Below are positions 24,314 through 35,968 of a stretch of DNA of 64,000 nt, piece after piece. Origin of the DNA: Wurfbainia villosa (taxonomy: Eukaryota; Streptophyta; Magnoliopsida; Zingiberales; Zingiberaceae); assembly GCA_025175895.1 (NCBI GenBank), contig CM045991.1, forward strand, positions 80,401,174-80,465,173, read 5' to 3'. Every line of letters starts with the position of its first letter. Position 1 is the stretch's first letter. The notes under the pieces are model-generated. The model was not told the DNA's origin, did not search any database, and worked only from the letters and a program-made list of their open reading frames with translations. The position numbers were made by a program, and so were the translations under genes.

Positions 24314-25082
24314 AAAGACTTCCAGTGGAAGGTCTAGGTCAAGATCGGATAGTCAGTGGCCGTCGCTTTTACTTTTACTTGTATGTCTTGTGCTAACTCT
24401 TTGTTGAAATTGAATAACCAAGTTGGCAGTCGACTGCTGCTGGCGTCAGTCGACTGATGAGGGCTATTAGTCGAATGTTACTCAAATTGCCAGCTTCGAT
24501 GAACGTCAAGATAAGACCCCCTTTTCTTGGGATGAGGTGTCCATTTGGATCAGAACAAAAGCTCAACGTTCAGGGGGTTGGAGGGCTATAAAAGAAGGGG
24601 GGTTTCATCCCTTTAGGTCATCAAGAAAGCTTCTGAAATGCTCCCACAACGCCACATCTCTACGACGATGAAACGATGCCGCAATGCCGATGACACATCC
24701 TTTACTTCAATCTTCAATCGTCATCGGTATAAGTTTTTAGTCTTCATTTCAATTCCTTGTATTCAACTTTTCATCTTCGAGCTCTTTAATCGTAACGAGG
24801 AGATGTGGGATTGTCCCTTTTCCTCAAGCTTTCTTTGTTTTGTAATCGTCGTCTCCTACCTTCAACGATGAGGAGGATTTTTAATGCTTTGCCCTCCATA
24901 CGCGGTCTAGGATCACAAGGGACTTGGATTAGAAATCGTTTGGTTGTGAACCAAGTAAAAATAAATTGTGTTGTTTATTTTTCTGCTGCATTACTCCTAG
25001 TTTTAATCGAACGAATGAAAAGATGAACAGATTTCTCGCTTGCTATTCACCCCCCCCACTAGCACGCTCTTTTGATCCTACA
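24314..25082 (+). repeat. 5' LTR of Sirevirus-like element F3, left part missing
   Basis: The sequence aligns to F1/F2 LTRs from 'agacttcc.gtggaaggtctagg' onward and ends CCTACA. CAGTCGACTG occurs at 24427 and 24447, and the TATA box at 24587. About 300 bp of the LTR start is lost where the Tekay LTR ends. Confidence 0.8.
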
Positions 25083-25084
25083 AT

Positions 25085-25096
25085 TGGTATCAGAGC
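25085..25096 (+). other. Primer binding site of element F3
   Basis: TGGTATCAGAGC two bases after the LTR end complements initiator tRNA-Met. Confidence 0.85.
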
Positions 25097-25285
25097 GGGG
25101 GTGCTACGATTTGGTGCAACCACCAATCTAGCATCATTTTTAGTTTTCTTTTCATATTTTAATTCTTATTTCGTGTTGATTTTTGTTTCGTTAAAATATT
25201 TTCTCCCGCACAACTAATCCAAGATGAAAGTCTTGGCAACTCGTCTTTTTGTGTCATTTTTGTTGTTGCAAGGTTCTTTTTCTAA

Positions 25286-26920
25286 ATGGACCATCTCGAA
25301 GGGTTTAGCACTGCCCGACCTCCATTTTACAACGGAGATGACTTCCGTTACTGGAAGGGTCGGGATGGAGTGCTACTTGAAAACCCAAGTACAGATGTGG
25401 AGCATGATATAAACCGTCTTCACCCTTCCAACAAACGAAGACGATGAATGCTTGAACTACGATCAATAGACAAACACTATGAAGCGTCAAGTGGAAGACG
25501 ATGCAAAGGGTACACAAATCTTACAATGTGGGCTATCTAAAGAGGAGCACAACCGCATCGGCCTATTCATAAGCGCAAAGGACTTGTGGAACAAGCTCAT
25601 CGAGCTTTATGAAAGTACCGCCGACACAAAGGTATGTAAGAGGGATCTCCTTTTGAATAAATTGTTTAACTTGAAAATGCAGGAACACGAGTCGACCACT
25701 CAGCTCCATGCTAGAATTCAAGACATCATGAATGAGCTACACTCGATCGGACAGAAGGTCAAAAATCGAGACGCCATCAGGTACGCACTAAATGCCTTCG
25801 CTAGGACCACCTTGTGGGCATCCATGGTTGATGCCTATAAGGTTTCTAAAGATCTTTCAAAAATTAGGTTAGACAAACTTTTCTCTGAATTTGAATTATA
25901 TGAACAGTCTAATTCAGCCCCCGCCGAGATAAGAGTCACTTTGATTGCAGGTCCGAAGAAAAAGTCGAAGAGCAAACCACCTCTCGAGAAAGAAGAAGAG
26001 TACGAATTGGATGTAAACGATGAGATAGAGATTGAACTAGTGAATCTAGTTCGGAAAATGATCAAGAGAAGAAGATGACTCATCAATCAATCCAAGGAGG
26101 GTAAGTCAAAGAAAAATTCCAACTATAGATGCTACAAGTGCAACAGGATGGGTCATATCAAATCGGAGTGCCCAAAACTCAAGAATAAGGCATCACAATC
26201 CAAAAAGGCACTCAATGCAACGTGGGAGGAATCATCAGAAAAGGAAGATGAGCTCAACAACCTCGCCTTCATGGCCAAGCCAACCGAACCCGAGGATAAG
26301 TCTGAGCCTGAAGATGAGTCTAACTACAGATCTGACGATGTGTTTCAATTCAAGACAAGTCACGGATCCGTAACCAGTTCAAAAGGTTCAATCAAGGTGA
26401 GTCAGACTTTAATTGATACATTGTATAGTGCAATTAAATTTTTAACTAAAAAATTAGCTAAGTCCGAGTCCAAGGTTGAGACCTTAGTTGAGGAGGTTAA
26501 ACTGCTTAAACACGAGGTCTCCCTAACCTCTTCAACTAGTCAAGTTCGAGAGGAGAACTCAACTCGAGTTGAAAAACTCGTAGATGAGAACTCTCTCTTG
26601 AAAGGACAAGTCCAAGATCTTAGGCAAATGTTGCAAAGGTTCACTTTGGGATCCAAGGGGCTTGACCTACTACTTGGATCACAAAGGGCCATGTACAACA
26701 AGGCCAGACTAGGATTTAGATCAACCACAACTATTTATATGTCAATCGTGAATCGAAATAGAAAACAAGTCCAAGCATGAGTCCCTAATAATGCTTTAAT
26801 TTCACAATTGGGATCTAATAAGTACTGGGTTCCCAAGGACCAAATCCACTATGTGGAAAGACCGAATAGATTCAATGGTTCAGGTGGAGCTAGTACTAAA
26901 TTTGTTTGTTCTATTACATG
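25286..26920 (+). pseudogene. Sirevirus-like Gag, broken
   Basis: It starts MDHLEGFSTARPPFYNGDDF at 25286, the typical copia Gag opening. A one-base insertion near 25365 and stops near 25407 and 25467 break the start. From 25479 a long segment is open (NKLIELYESTADTKVCKRDL, LFNLKMQEHEST), followed by a stop near 26076. The CCHC knuckle is CYKCNRMGHIKSEC, near 26130. A coiled-coil-like part (VEKLVDENSLLKGQVQDL) comes before another stop at 26778. The C-terminal motif SNKYWVPKDQ is near 26819. In an intact element protease would follow, but A1 is inserted at 27024. Confidence 0.85.
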
Positions 26921-27023
26921 AAATTAGTCTTTGCATGTTTAGTTATTTTGTTTTATTTTTAGAACGACTAGATAGGGTCAATAACTCGTCAATCTTGACA
27001 ACATAGTATTAGGACGCGGCGAG

Positions 27024-28247
27024 TGTAGGAAATTGATCGGCCGGATAGAGGGGGGGGTGAATAGCCCTCTTTCGTTGGATAACGGAATTTGCTCGTCTAC
27101 AAAAGATTAGCGCAACGGAAACAACAAGACAAGCAAATCAAGCAAATAAAAATAAAGCAAAGGAAACAAACAATGCTAACACAAAGTCGTAACTTGGTTC
27201 ACGGCTACGCCGCAAATCCACGATCCTGATTCGTCCAAGGTGAATCACTCCTTTGCCAAATCCACTAAGTCTCTCCTTTGCACCAAGCTAGGTGGAGGTA
27301 ACCTCTTTACAATTCCTCTTCTTACAATTGAATGAGAATTAGCACAAGAAGAAGAGTGGAAAAACCCTTAGAGCACTTTGGGAGATGTTATGAGTTGAAG
27401 CATTAGGTTCCCAAAGCCCCACACCCTTCCTCTTTATAGAGGAAGAGGGTTTCTTCCCATTGACACAGGAGCAGTCGACTGATGTCCCTATCAGTCGACT
27501 GGTCCTGTAGCCATTGCCCAATAACGACTGCTTTCCACGTTGGATTTCATCCAACGACACTGGCATCAGTCGACTGATATTGTCATCAGTCGACTGATGC
27601 TCGATCAGTCGAGTGCTCCGCGAGCTCGACTCCATTCTGTGCCCGAAACACTTACGACCAGTTGACTGATGCCTTCATCAGTCGACTAGTGGTCTCGCAG
27701 TCGACTGCCAATCCATGGCAGTCGACTGTTGGCACTTGAACCAGACTCGAACACTAGTCGAGTCACCGTCGACTTAGAGTAGTCGACTACCATAACATGG
27801 TAGTCAACTTGATGTCGGGAAATCCCATCCGACACTTAGCCAAATGGCCAAGTTCACCTAATGAGCTACTTACATTTCACTCATTCTCTCATCTCACTCG
27901 AAGTCCCTCGCCGAAGCTCTCTTCGTTCGTGGCCACGTCCCTCGGCAGCATCAGGCGTACGACTCTGCAATGCTCCTTCACGTCTCTTGCCTCCGAAGTC
28001 TGCTTCCTTGGCTTCGCTTCAAGTCATCTCATCTGGCGGTCCCTCGGCAACATCAAGCGCATGGCTCTGCAATGCTCCTTCTCTGACTCAGGCACGAGGT
28101 TGTGAGTGGTGAACCCGCCTAGGCTCCATGTGTGAATTACTAAGCCCTGCAAGACTCCAACGCACATATCAAATCATAATCACAACCTAACTTAAACCCT
28201 TTGCCACACACATCAAAACCTTATCATGGCAAGAGATTTCCCTAACA
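27024..28247 (-). repeat. 3' LTR of A1
   Basis: The LTR is 1224 bp from TGTTAGGG to CCTACA (minus strand). It carries many CAGTCGACTG palindromes (27474-27730), including CATCAGTCGACTGATG. The TATA box (TATAAA, minus) is at 27433-27438. Confidence 0.9.
27433..27438 (-). promoter_or_regulatory. TATA box in A1 3' LTR
   Basis: TATAAA lies within a short CCTC/GAGG inverted repeat. The same site is at 31568-31573 in the 5' LTR and corresponds to 46756 and 49613 in other A copies. Confidence 0.55.
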
Positions 28248-29375
28248 ATCTCCCCCTTTTTGATGTGTGGCAATCTGTTTAAGTTAGGTAAAACATTTGA
28301 TAAAACATTAAGGAAAGAAAGCATGTGAATAAACATGATTAGCAACTCTCTCCCTTAATACATGAAACTCCCCCTACATATATTCCCCCTTTGACACCAT
28401 CAAAAATAATTAACAAAGTTTATACATCATGGCATCATGTCTAGAGAAAAAACATATATCAAAACATGCCTTAAAATCGGATACACAATGTTATTTGGCA
28501 ATCAGGCTACTAGTCGACTGGTTCAGACTACCAGTCGACTGGCACATGGATTTCAGAATTTCTGATTTTCCGGAGTGAATTTCAGAAATGCACTAGAAAA
28601 TCTATAAAATTTGAAAACTTATGAAATTCGGAGAACATATTTCTTGTAAGTATATTTATCAATGAAAAATAGTTTTTCATGAAAAATCATTATATTTCCA
28701 AGTATTTGCCAAAAATCCAAAAGCTTTAAAAACCACTAGGTTTTTGATCATGTTAGTATCCATTTTAACACCTAGTTTTGCTTTGGATTATTTCAAAACA
28801 TGAATACACAGATTTTAAAGTAAGAAATTGTTTTGAAAACATATGAAATATCCAACCATGATCTTTAGGCAATATGTCTATGAATTAAACATAAGCCTTC
28901 CCCATGATTGGTCTATTATTGCTATTTTGATACTTTAAATGACCATCTAAATGTCATAGGCATTAGTGGACATTTGTATCACCCTAACATCTCCCTCATG
29001 CTATGTTTTCAATCATGGTAGCCTATAGTGAGTGTGAGATGTATCCTAAAGGTATTTGTATATACTTAACCATTATATTCATGCAATTCTATCAAGGTTA
29101 AGTATCACCCTAACAATCCTCATGATCATAAAGATGTATATGAATTAATTTTACATTATGACCATGAAACAAATGTATTCATCAAATTCTGATCATGCAT
29201 TAGGTATTACATCATGATAATAAAGCAAATATCACCTAAAGCATGATTCTATCTATTTATAGGTGCATTATCATCACCTAGCTAACACTATTTCAAAAAT
29301 GTTATCCCGCCATCCTAAGTCAACCAAAAATATGATATAGGTAAATTACATATGGTTGACTACCCTAGGGTTTTC
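28248..29375 (-). other. Spacer with purine tracts of A1
   Basis: This is non-coding. The purine tract AAAAAGGGGGAGAT (minus) at 28248-28262 adjoins the 3' LTR, and further tracts lie near 28370 and 28385. It aligns to 62126-63385 of A2. No other gene is visible. Confidence 0.8.
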
Positions 29376-31097
29376 CTAACCCTTAAGGATGGATTTTGGA
29401 ACCCAAAATAAGTTCTTTCCTATTGGGTTCACTAAAAATTCCTTAGGGATCCATTTTCTAGCAATTACCTTCTTCTTGTCTTAACCCCTAGCTATTAGGC
29501 ATTTATAGGCCTTTTCATTTTTCTTTTCTTTATATCCTAGGCCTTTCTTGTTGAAGCATGCCCTTTGGCTCCCTATGATCATGTTCAAGGTGTTGGAGCC
29601 TATAGTGAACTTTTCTAGGGCTTTGGTCAAATAGTCTACCTTTTCCCGTAAAACCCTATTTTCATCCATACATGCATCACTAACATTAAATGGCATATAT
29701 TCATGTGAGCATGCATCATCATGACTAGAAGAAATATTTTCATTAATATTTAAACATGCTTTTTCTAATTTTTGTTCTAAATCATTAATTTTCTCAAGCA
29801 TGCATTTATTCTTTTTCTTTGCCCTAAATAAATCCTTAGTGAGGCTAGAAATCATAGACATTATTTGCTTAGGGGGTAGATTCGTTACCTCACTTACCAA
29901 ATCCTCTTCCAATGATGAGGATGTAGAAGAGGCTCCCCCTTCACTTGAGCTCTTCTCACTTGAGCTTGCTTCTTCATTTTCGGAGGAGGAGCAATCTAGG
30001 TCGTCAAAGGTCATTAGGGCAAGGTTGGGGTAGACATGTTCTTCTTCTTTGGATGAGGATGAGGAAGAAGGATCATCCCATGTCTTTTCTTTGAATGCCT
30101 TGGCCTTCCCTTTTTCTTTGGCCTTCTTTTCTTCTTCCTTTTTCTTCTTGTTCCCCTTCTTCTTCTTTTCTTTCTTCTTTCTCTTCTCCTCCTTGCTTTT
30201 GTTCAAGAGGGGACAATTGTCCCTTATGTGTCCCTCTCCTTGGCAATTGTAGCAAATAATCTTCCCCCTTGGTCTTCTACTCCTATCATTAGATTTATTA
30301 AATTGAAAACTTTTTAATGCACGTCTTACCCTCCTTACCATATAGGCTTCTTCCATGCTATCCATGGAGGATGAGGAAGATGCTTCATCGGAGGAGGAGG
30401 GGATCTCTATCTTCTTCTTCCCCTTGTGTGCCATCAAGGCTACTCCTCTTGAAGGTTGAATTCTAGGCTCTTCTACTATTCCTTCAAGCCTCGTTTCGTG
30501 GAGCTCCATTGTTGAGAAGAACTCCTCCAAGGTGCTCACTTCTAGGTTCTTGAACATGTAGAAGGAGTCCACCATTGAGCTCCACTTTGATGACCGGGGA
30601 AAAGCATCAATTGCTTTCATGAGCATGTCCCAGTTGGAGAGCCTTTCTCCTACACTTGTTAGTCCAATCAAAATTTCCTTAAACCTAGAATGCAATGATG
30701 TTACCTTTTTTCCCTTTTCTAATTTGATGTTTGATAGTTGGGAGCGGAGGAGGTTTCTTCTTGCAAGTTTGGCTTCCGAGGTGCCTTCATGAAGCTCTAC
30801 TAGCTTCTCCCACATCTCCTTCGCACTAGAGCATTCCCCTATCCTATTCACCTCTTGTTGGGGGAGTACATTGTAGAGGTGGTGTTTGGCCTTTGAATTT
30901 GCCAAGTATTCTCCCCTTTGCCTCTTGCTCCACCTTGCTTTCTCCAATGGCTCCCCATCTTCATTCCTAGGCAATTCGAAACCATTTTCCATAATTAAGA
31001 GAATTTCAAAATCGGTCTCGAAAAATACCTCCATTCCCTTTTTCCACCAAGAGAATTCGCCTTCAAATTTTGGTGGGTGAATATTTGAGCCGGCCAT
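29376..31097 (-). pseudogene. Gag of gag-only element A1, one late stop
   Basis: The frame has 574 codons and starts MAGSNIHPPKFEGEFSWW. Residues 1-200 are the capsid-like region (KEMWEKLVELHEGTSEAKL, LRSQLSNIKLEKG, EEFFSTMELHETRLEG). CCHC knuckle CYNCQGEGHIRDNC is at about 282-295. A very lysine-rich stretch (300-335) follows, then acidic serine-rich blocks and a leucine-repeat, coiled-coil-like segment near the end. A TAA at 29481-29483 comes just after CLIARG. The frame continues 35 more codons to 29376, ending with a WVPKSILKG-like motif. The first 538 residues are intact, so the protein may have been made. It should act as the structural and RNA-binding protein of the element. Confidence 0.88.
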
Positions 31098-31140
31098 TCT
31101 TGAATGTGCTTGTTGTGGCGGTTAGTCCTCGACAAGCTTT

Positions 31141-31157
31141 CCTTGGCTCTGATACCA
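31141..31157 (-). other. Primer binding site of A1
   Basis: TGGTATCAGAGCCAAGG on the minus strand is two bases inside the LTR end and complements initiator tRNA-Met. Confidence 0.85.
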
Positions 31158-31159
31158 CT

Positions 31160-32238
31160 TGTAGGGAATCGATCGGCCGGCTAGAGGGGGGGTGAATAGC
31201 CCTCTTTCGTTGGATAACGGAATTTGCTCGTCTACAAAAGATTAGCGCAACGAAAACAACAAGACAAGCAAATCAAGAAAATAAAAACAAAGGAAAGGAA
31301 ACAAACAATGCTAACACAAAGTCGTAACTTGGTTCACGGCTACGCCGCTAATCCACGATCCCGATTCGTCCAAGGTAAATCACTCCTTTTCCAAATCCAC
31401 TAAGTCTCTCCTTTCCACCAAGCTAGGTGGAGGTAACCTCTTTACAATTCCCCTTCTTACAATTGAATGAGAATTAGCACAAGAAGAAGAGTGGAAAAAC
31501 CCTTAGAGCACTTTGGGAGATGTTATGAGTTGAAGAATTAGGTTCCCAAATCCCCACACCCTTCCTCTTTATAGAGGAAGAGGGTTTCTTCCCGTTGACA
31601 CAGGAGCAGTCAACTGATGTCCCTATTAGTCGACTGGTCCTGTAGCCATTGCCCAATTACGGCTGCTTTCCACGTTGGATTTCATCCAATGGCACTGGCA
31701 TCAGTCGACTGATATTGCCATCAGTCGACTGATGCTCGATCAGTCGAGTGATCCACGAGCTCGATTCCATTCTGTGCCCGAAACACTTATGACCAGTCGA
31801 CTGATGCCTTCATCAGTCGACTGGTGGTCTCGTAGTCGACTGTTAATCCATGGCAGTCGACTGTTGGCACTTGAACTAGACTCAAACACTAGTCGAGTCA
31901 CCATCGACTTAGAGTAGTTGACTACCATAACATGGTAGTCAACTTGATGTCGGGAAATCCCATCCGACACATAGCCAAATGGCCAAGTTTACCTAATGAA
32001 CTACTTACATTTCACTCATTCTCTCATCTCACTCAAAGTCCCTCGCCGAAGCTCTCTTCGTTCGCGGCCACGTCCCTCGGTAGCATCAGGCATACGGCTC
32101 TGCAATGCTCCTTCACGTCTCTTGCCTCCGAAGTCTGCTTCCTTGGCTTCGCTTCAAGTCATCTCGTCCGGTGGTCCTTCGGCATCATCAAGCGCACGAC
32201 TCTGCAATGCTCCTTCTCTGACTCAGGCATGAGATTGT
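31160..32238 (-). repeat. 5' LTR of A1, interrupted by element B
   Basis: It aligns to 27024-28100 and stops where LTR B begins at 32239. The remaining ~150 bp of the LTR start should lie beyond the right edge of the window. It has the same palindrome array (31600-31870) and a TATA box at 31568-31573. Confidence 0.88.
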
Positions 32239-34166
32239 TGTAGGGATGTATACTGAAAAGTCTATCTTTTGTATGAACATCTTTATTTTGGAATAAGAAT
32301 CACATGATCATTATTTTCATATTTTTATGGTTATGCAATATTATCTAATACTTTACATTATAGATAATATAGTGTGTGGTGTCACACAGGAGACCATGTT
32401 ATCGGCGCCTTGAAAAGTATAAGCAAAGGCTCACAACCGAGATGGCTTTGGACAAACCATAGGAATGGTTGTAGTGTGGTTTGGTATTGGTTTGTTTTGA
32501 CCATAGAATCACACTAGTGCACTTTGTGTGTATTGAGCAAGACTGACTTAGAGGTGATTTGATTTATTGCTAACTACATAATCGAATCGGACCTCAGATA
32601 TTATTTAGTACATGCTCTTAATCCCGATATAATAACGGACACATATACTTAGTACTCATCTCTTTGATTTACCAATGGGCGAGATTTATAGATTAAATCG
32701 ATAGGCTCGGTAAGTTGGGAGATGATATTATTTATATGGTGTGTCATTGATTATAGGAGAAAACCGTGTCCTATATATTAGGATGATGATGTCCCCTTGA
32801 GGAGCTCATAAGGTTCATCATGTAAACCCTGCAGGTGGACTTTGTCCGGCATGATGAAAAGGTTGAGTGGTACTACTCAAGAAGTTAGATGTTGATTAAT
32901 TAATGGTCGGTAAATTAATTAATCGACGGACATTCGAGATCTTAAACACGGGGAGAAAATGTACAAATAATATATGGAGCCCATATTATCATATGGGGGT
33001 TGGTGAGGTAGATCAATGATGAACCTTTAGTGGATTGGATCATCATTAGTGGATCGGACTTTATGTGGGCTTGATCCATGGGTGGCCAAGACCCAACTCC
33101 TCCTCATGGTCCCTAATGTAGCCTATTAACACCTCATGATGCTTAGATCCAAAGGATAGAAACAAAACTCAAAGATCCATTGATAGAGATTAAATCTCTA
33201 AGAACCGACGGTTGAGATTAAATCTCTAGATCTGACAGTTGAGATTAAATCCCTAGAACCAATGGAGGAGATTAATTCATGACTTATCTCTAACTCTATA
33301 AAAGGATGGCAAAGAGATTTGGCGTGAACTACATGATAGGAGAGCTAGGGTTTGGGCGGCAAGAAGGAATCCTATTTGAGATAGGATTAGGATTAGGGTT
33401 TGGAGGCAAGGGTGGCACCAAATAAGGAAGGTTCTTTCTCTCTTCTTCTTCCTCTTTTGTCCAACGTCCAGCACCCTTCCCAGCTCTTTTCCAGCCTTGG
33501 TTAGTGCCCAAAAGCTTCCTTTTCCCTCTCCTTAGGAGGTGGAAACAAGATATAGGGCTTTCCTTGGTGTCTTGGTTGTTTTCCACCATCTTCTCCTTCA
33601 TCTAGTTGGCCGGCGGCAAGGATAAGTTTGGTTCCTTGTTGGTTGTTTCTAGTGAGAAGAAAAACCTTGTTTCTATTCTTCCTCTTGCTTTGGAAGAGCA
33701 AGGAAGGAAGATTTGGCATCTAGGAGCTTCGACTTTTGGTGGATCGTCGCCCACACGACGTCCAAAAGGAGGAAGGTCATACATTAGAAGATCGAGAGGT
33801 ATACCTATTCTACTTTCTTCTTTTATTTGTTGCTTGTTTTTGTTTTTCAATTATAAGCATGTTATAAATCTGTAAATGGCTAAATAATACTTGGATCTCG
33901 AGCATAAACACAAAAACCGGCGATCCGGACATCGTCTATTCCGCGGCTACTCGTAGAATAGAGGATGGTCACTTGAACAACTAGCTTGTTCAAGTGACCT
34001 CTCTAAACGAATAGCACGACGATGACTTGGTTGTTTTGGCAATCCCTTTTGTCTAGGATTAAATTTTTTTAATCCGGGGACATCGAAGGGATCGCCATGG
34101 GCAAGCTACCAAGGTGAAGTGGGAAGCAAAGTTTCCCCTCACAGACTCGATAAGCAAAACCCTACA
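32239..34166 (+). repeat. 5' LTR of element B
   Basis: The LTR is 1928 bp from TGTAGGGATG to CCCTACA. It is the same family as the minus-strand LTR at 1-1469. The TATA box is at 33297. It has no CAGTCGACTG palindromes, unlike families F, H, D and A. Confidence 0.9.
33297..33304 (+). promoter_or_regulatory. TATA box in LTR B
   Basis: TATAAAAG lies about 870 bp before the LTR end. The minus-strand copy at 551 is at the matching site. Confidence 0.55.
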
Positions 34167-34168
34167 AT

Positions 34169-34180
34169 TGGTATCAGAGC
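34169..34180 (+). other. Primer binding site of element B
   Basis: TGGTATCAGAGC is two bases after the LTR and complements initiator tRNA-Met. A second, imperfect copy (tggtattagagc) lies 20 bases further on. Confidence 0.85.
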
Positions 34181-35968
34181 TTCCAGGCAAAACCTTCAAC
34201 TGGTATTAGAGCTAAGGTTTCCGGTTTTGTGTGTTTAGGATTCGGTTAATTTTTATGCACTTTTTCATATATTATATGTGCCGGATAATAGTAGGATATG
34301 CATAGTTTAACTCATTGGTTGCAAGCATAAGATCCGACTATTATGGCCATATGTGTGTATGTGATTGTATTTGTGTAAATATTTATTTTGTTGAATCCTC
34401 GGGGTTGACGAGGCTAGTATTTAGTTTTTGTAAATTAAATACGGCATTGTTTAGTCACTCTTTATTTTATTTTACTTTCGATCTAGATTTCATCTACACT
34501 CCCTCGTGGAGTATAGGATCGATGGATGTAAATTAAAATAGGTTTTAGTCTCGGCTCGGATCTCCGGATGGCTCATACATGGCGTAGGAGGAGCAGACGA
34601 GATGGCGATGCAACGGGAGTCATATTGAAGACAAAAGTCATAATAGTTGGAAAATAATTTATTTTTCATATTTATTGCTTTTTGTTTGATATGCATGTCG
34701 TAGGCTAGGAAAATTCCTCAATTTCAAATTACTAAGTGGGAGAGGGATATTTTTATAAATTCCCGCGGCCTCCATTACGATTTGACATGTGATGCAAGCA
34801 AACTTGCGCGTCGGCTCTGAGTGCCTTCCTCCCCATCGAATGAGTTTATTTGTGGATCACATGGTCGAATATGGTTGTAGGAAATTATTAAGGAGCGTGT
34901 GTACTTGCCCATCGTAAGGCACATAACCCGAGATAATTACCTTGGTACCGAGTAATGGTGAACACTTGATACAAATATAAGTATCCTCCCCATCGAAGTC
35001 ACTGCTTTTATTTGTAGGGCCGAAGAGAAACCAACTATTAATTTTACTTGTCAAAAAGTTAGGTTGACAAGATAGTAAAATTAATGGGTAAAACCTCCTC
35101 TTACAAATGTAGAATTCGTATACGTCCACACTGTCGTGGTATACGATATTCTCGGTGTTTTGAGGTGTTGGTTGATATTAAAATTTTATTGTTTTTTAAA
35201 ATCTACAGTAATGATCTATGTGATTCTTAGGATTTTCAAGAATGACTTTCAGTCCACTTACTATGATACTAAAGGAAATAAACTTACTATACCCAAATAA
35301 AGTTGATTGGAAAAGAATCTAGATATTGTCTTATCTGCTAAGGAGTACAAAGTATGCACTCTTCGAAGAGTGTCCTCAAGCCATGGTTGCTCAAAAAGGT
35401 TTCTACTTCTAAGCCGAAAGGCAAGAAGAAGAAGAAACAAGGTGAAGCAAAGGTGGTGGGAGGATCTCAGGAAGGAGTGAAGAAGCCGAAAGGCAAGTAC
35501 TTGTAAGCAGGATGGACATTGGAAGAAGGACTGTCCCAATCCAAAGAAGAACAAAGATATATCCTTTGGACTAGTCATTGAAACATGATTAGCGGTGTTA
35601 TCTACCGGCACCTGGTGTGTAGATACGAGAGCCACTAATCATGTCTGCAACACTTTACAGGGGTTCCAGGAAACCCAATGACAAGCTAAAAAGGGGATTA
35701 CCTTTTACTTGGGCAATGCCATGAAGATGGCGGCTATTGCAGTGGGAGAAGTTTTATTTATCTCTTGAGAAAAATAAAACTTAGGTTCTGGAAAATTCCC
35801 TTTATGTACCTTTATTTAGAAAGAATTTAGTTTCAGTTTCTAAATTGTTTATGGATGGATATTCTCTTTCTTTTAATGACAGAGTTGTTATAAAAAGGAA
35901 TAGAGAAAATATCTGTTCAGGTACATTGATAGGAAATTTGTACACACCTAAACCAAAAACCTCCCACA
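34181..35968 (+). pseudogene. Degraded leader, gag and protease region of element B
   Basis: No long frame survives. Recognisable traces are a lysine-rich stretch near 35400-35500 and half of a CCHC knuckle (HWKKDCPNPKK) near 35520. A protease-like DTRATNH, with the expected aspartate triad altered, is near 35620. Stops and frameshifts are frequent, and 34181-35200 shows no clear protein homology. Confidence 0.6.

Larger units (their letters stand above)
27024..32238 (-). mobile_element. Gag-only LTR element, family A (A1), 5' LTR cut
   Basis: On the minus strand: 5' LTR (31160-32238, first ~150 bp separated by element B), primer site, gag, spacer with purine tracts, 3' LTR (27024-28247). 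Full length would be about 5.4 kb. No pol domain is present. It lies in the region after the F3 gag, with the left duplication candidate gcgag at 27019-27023. The partner copy should lie right of the window. Confidence 0.88.
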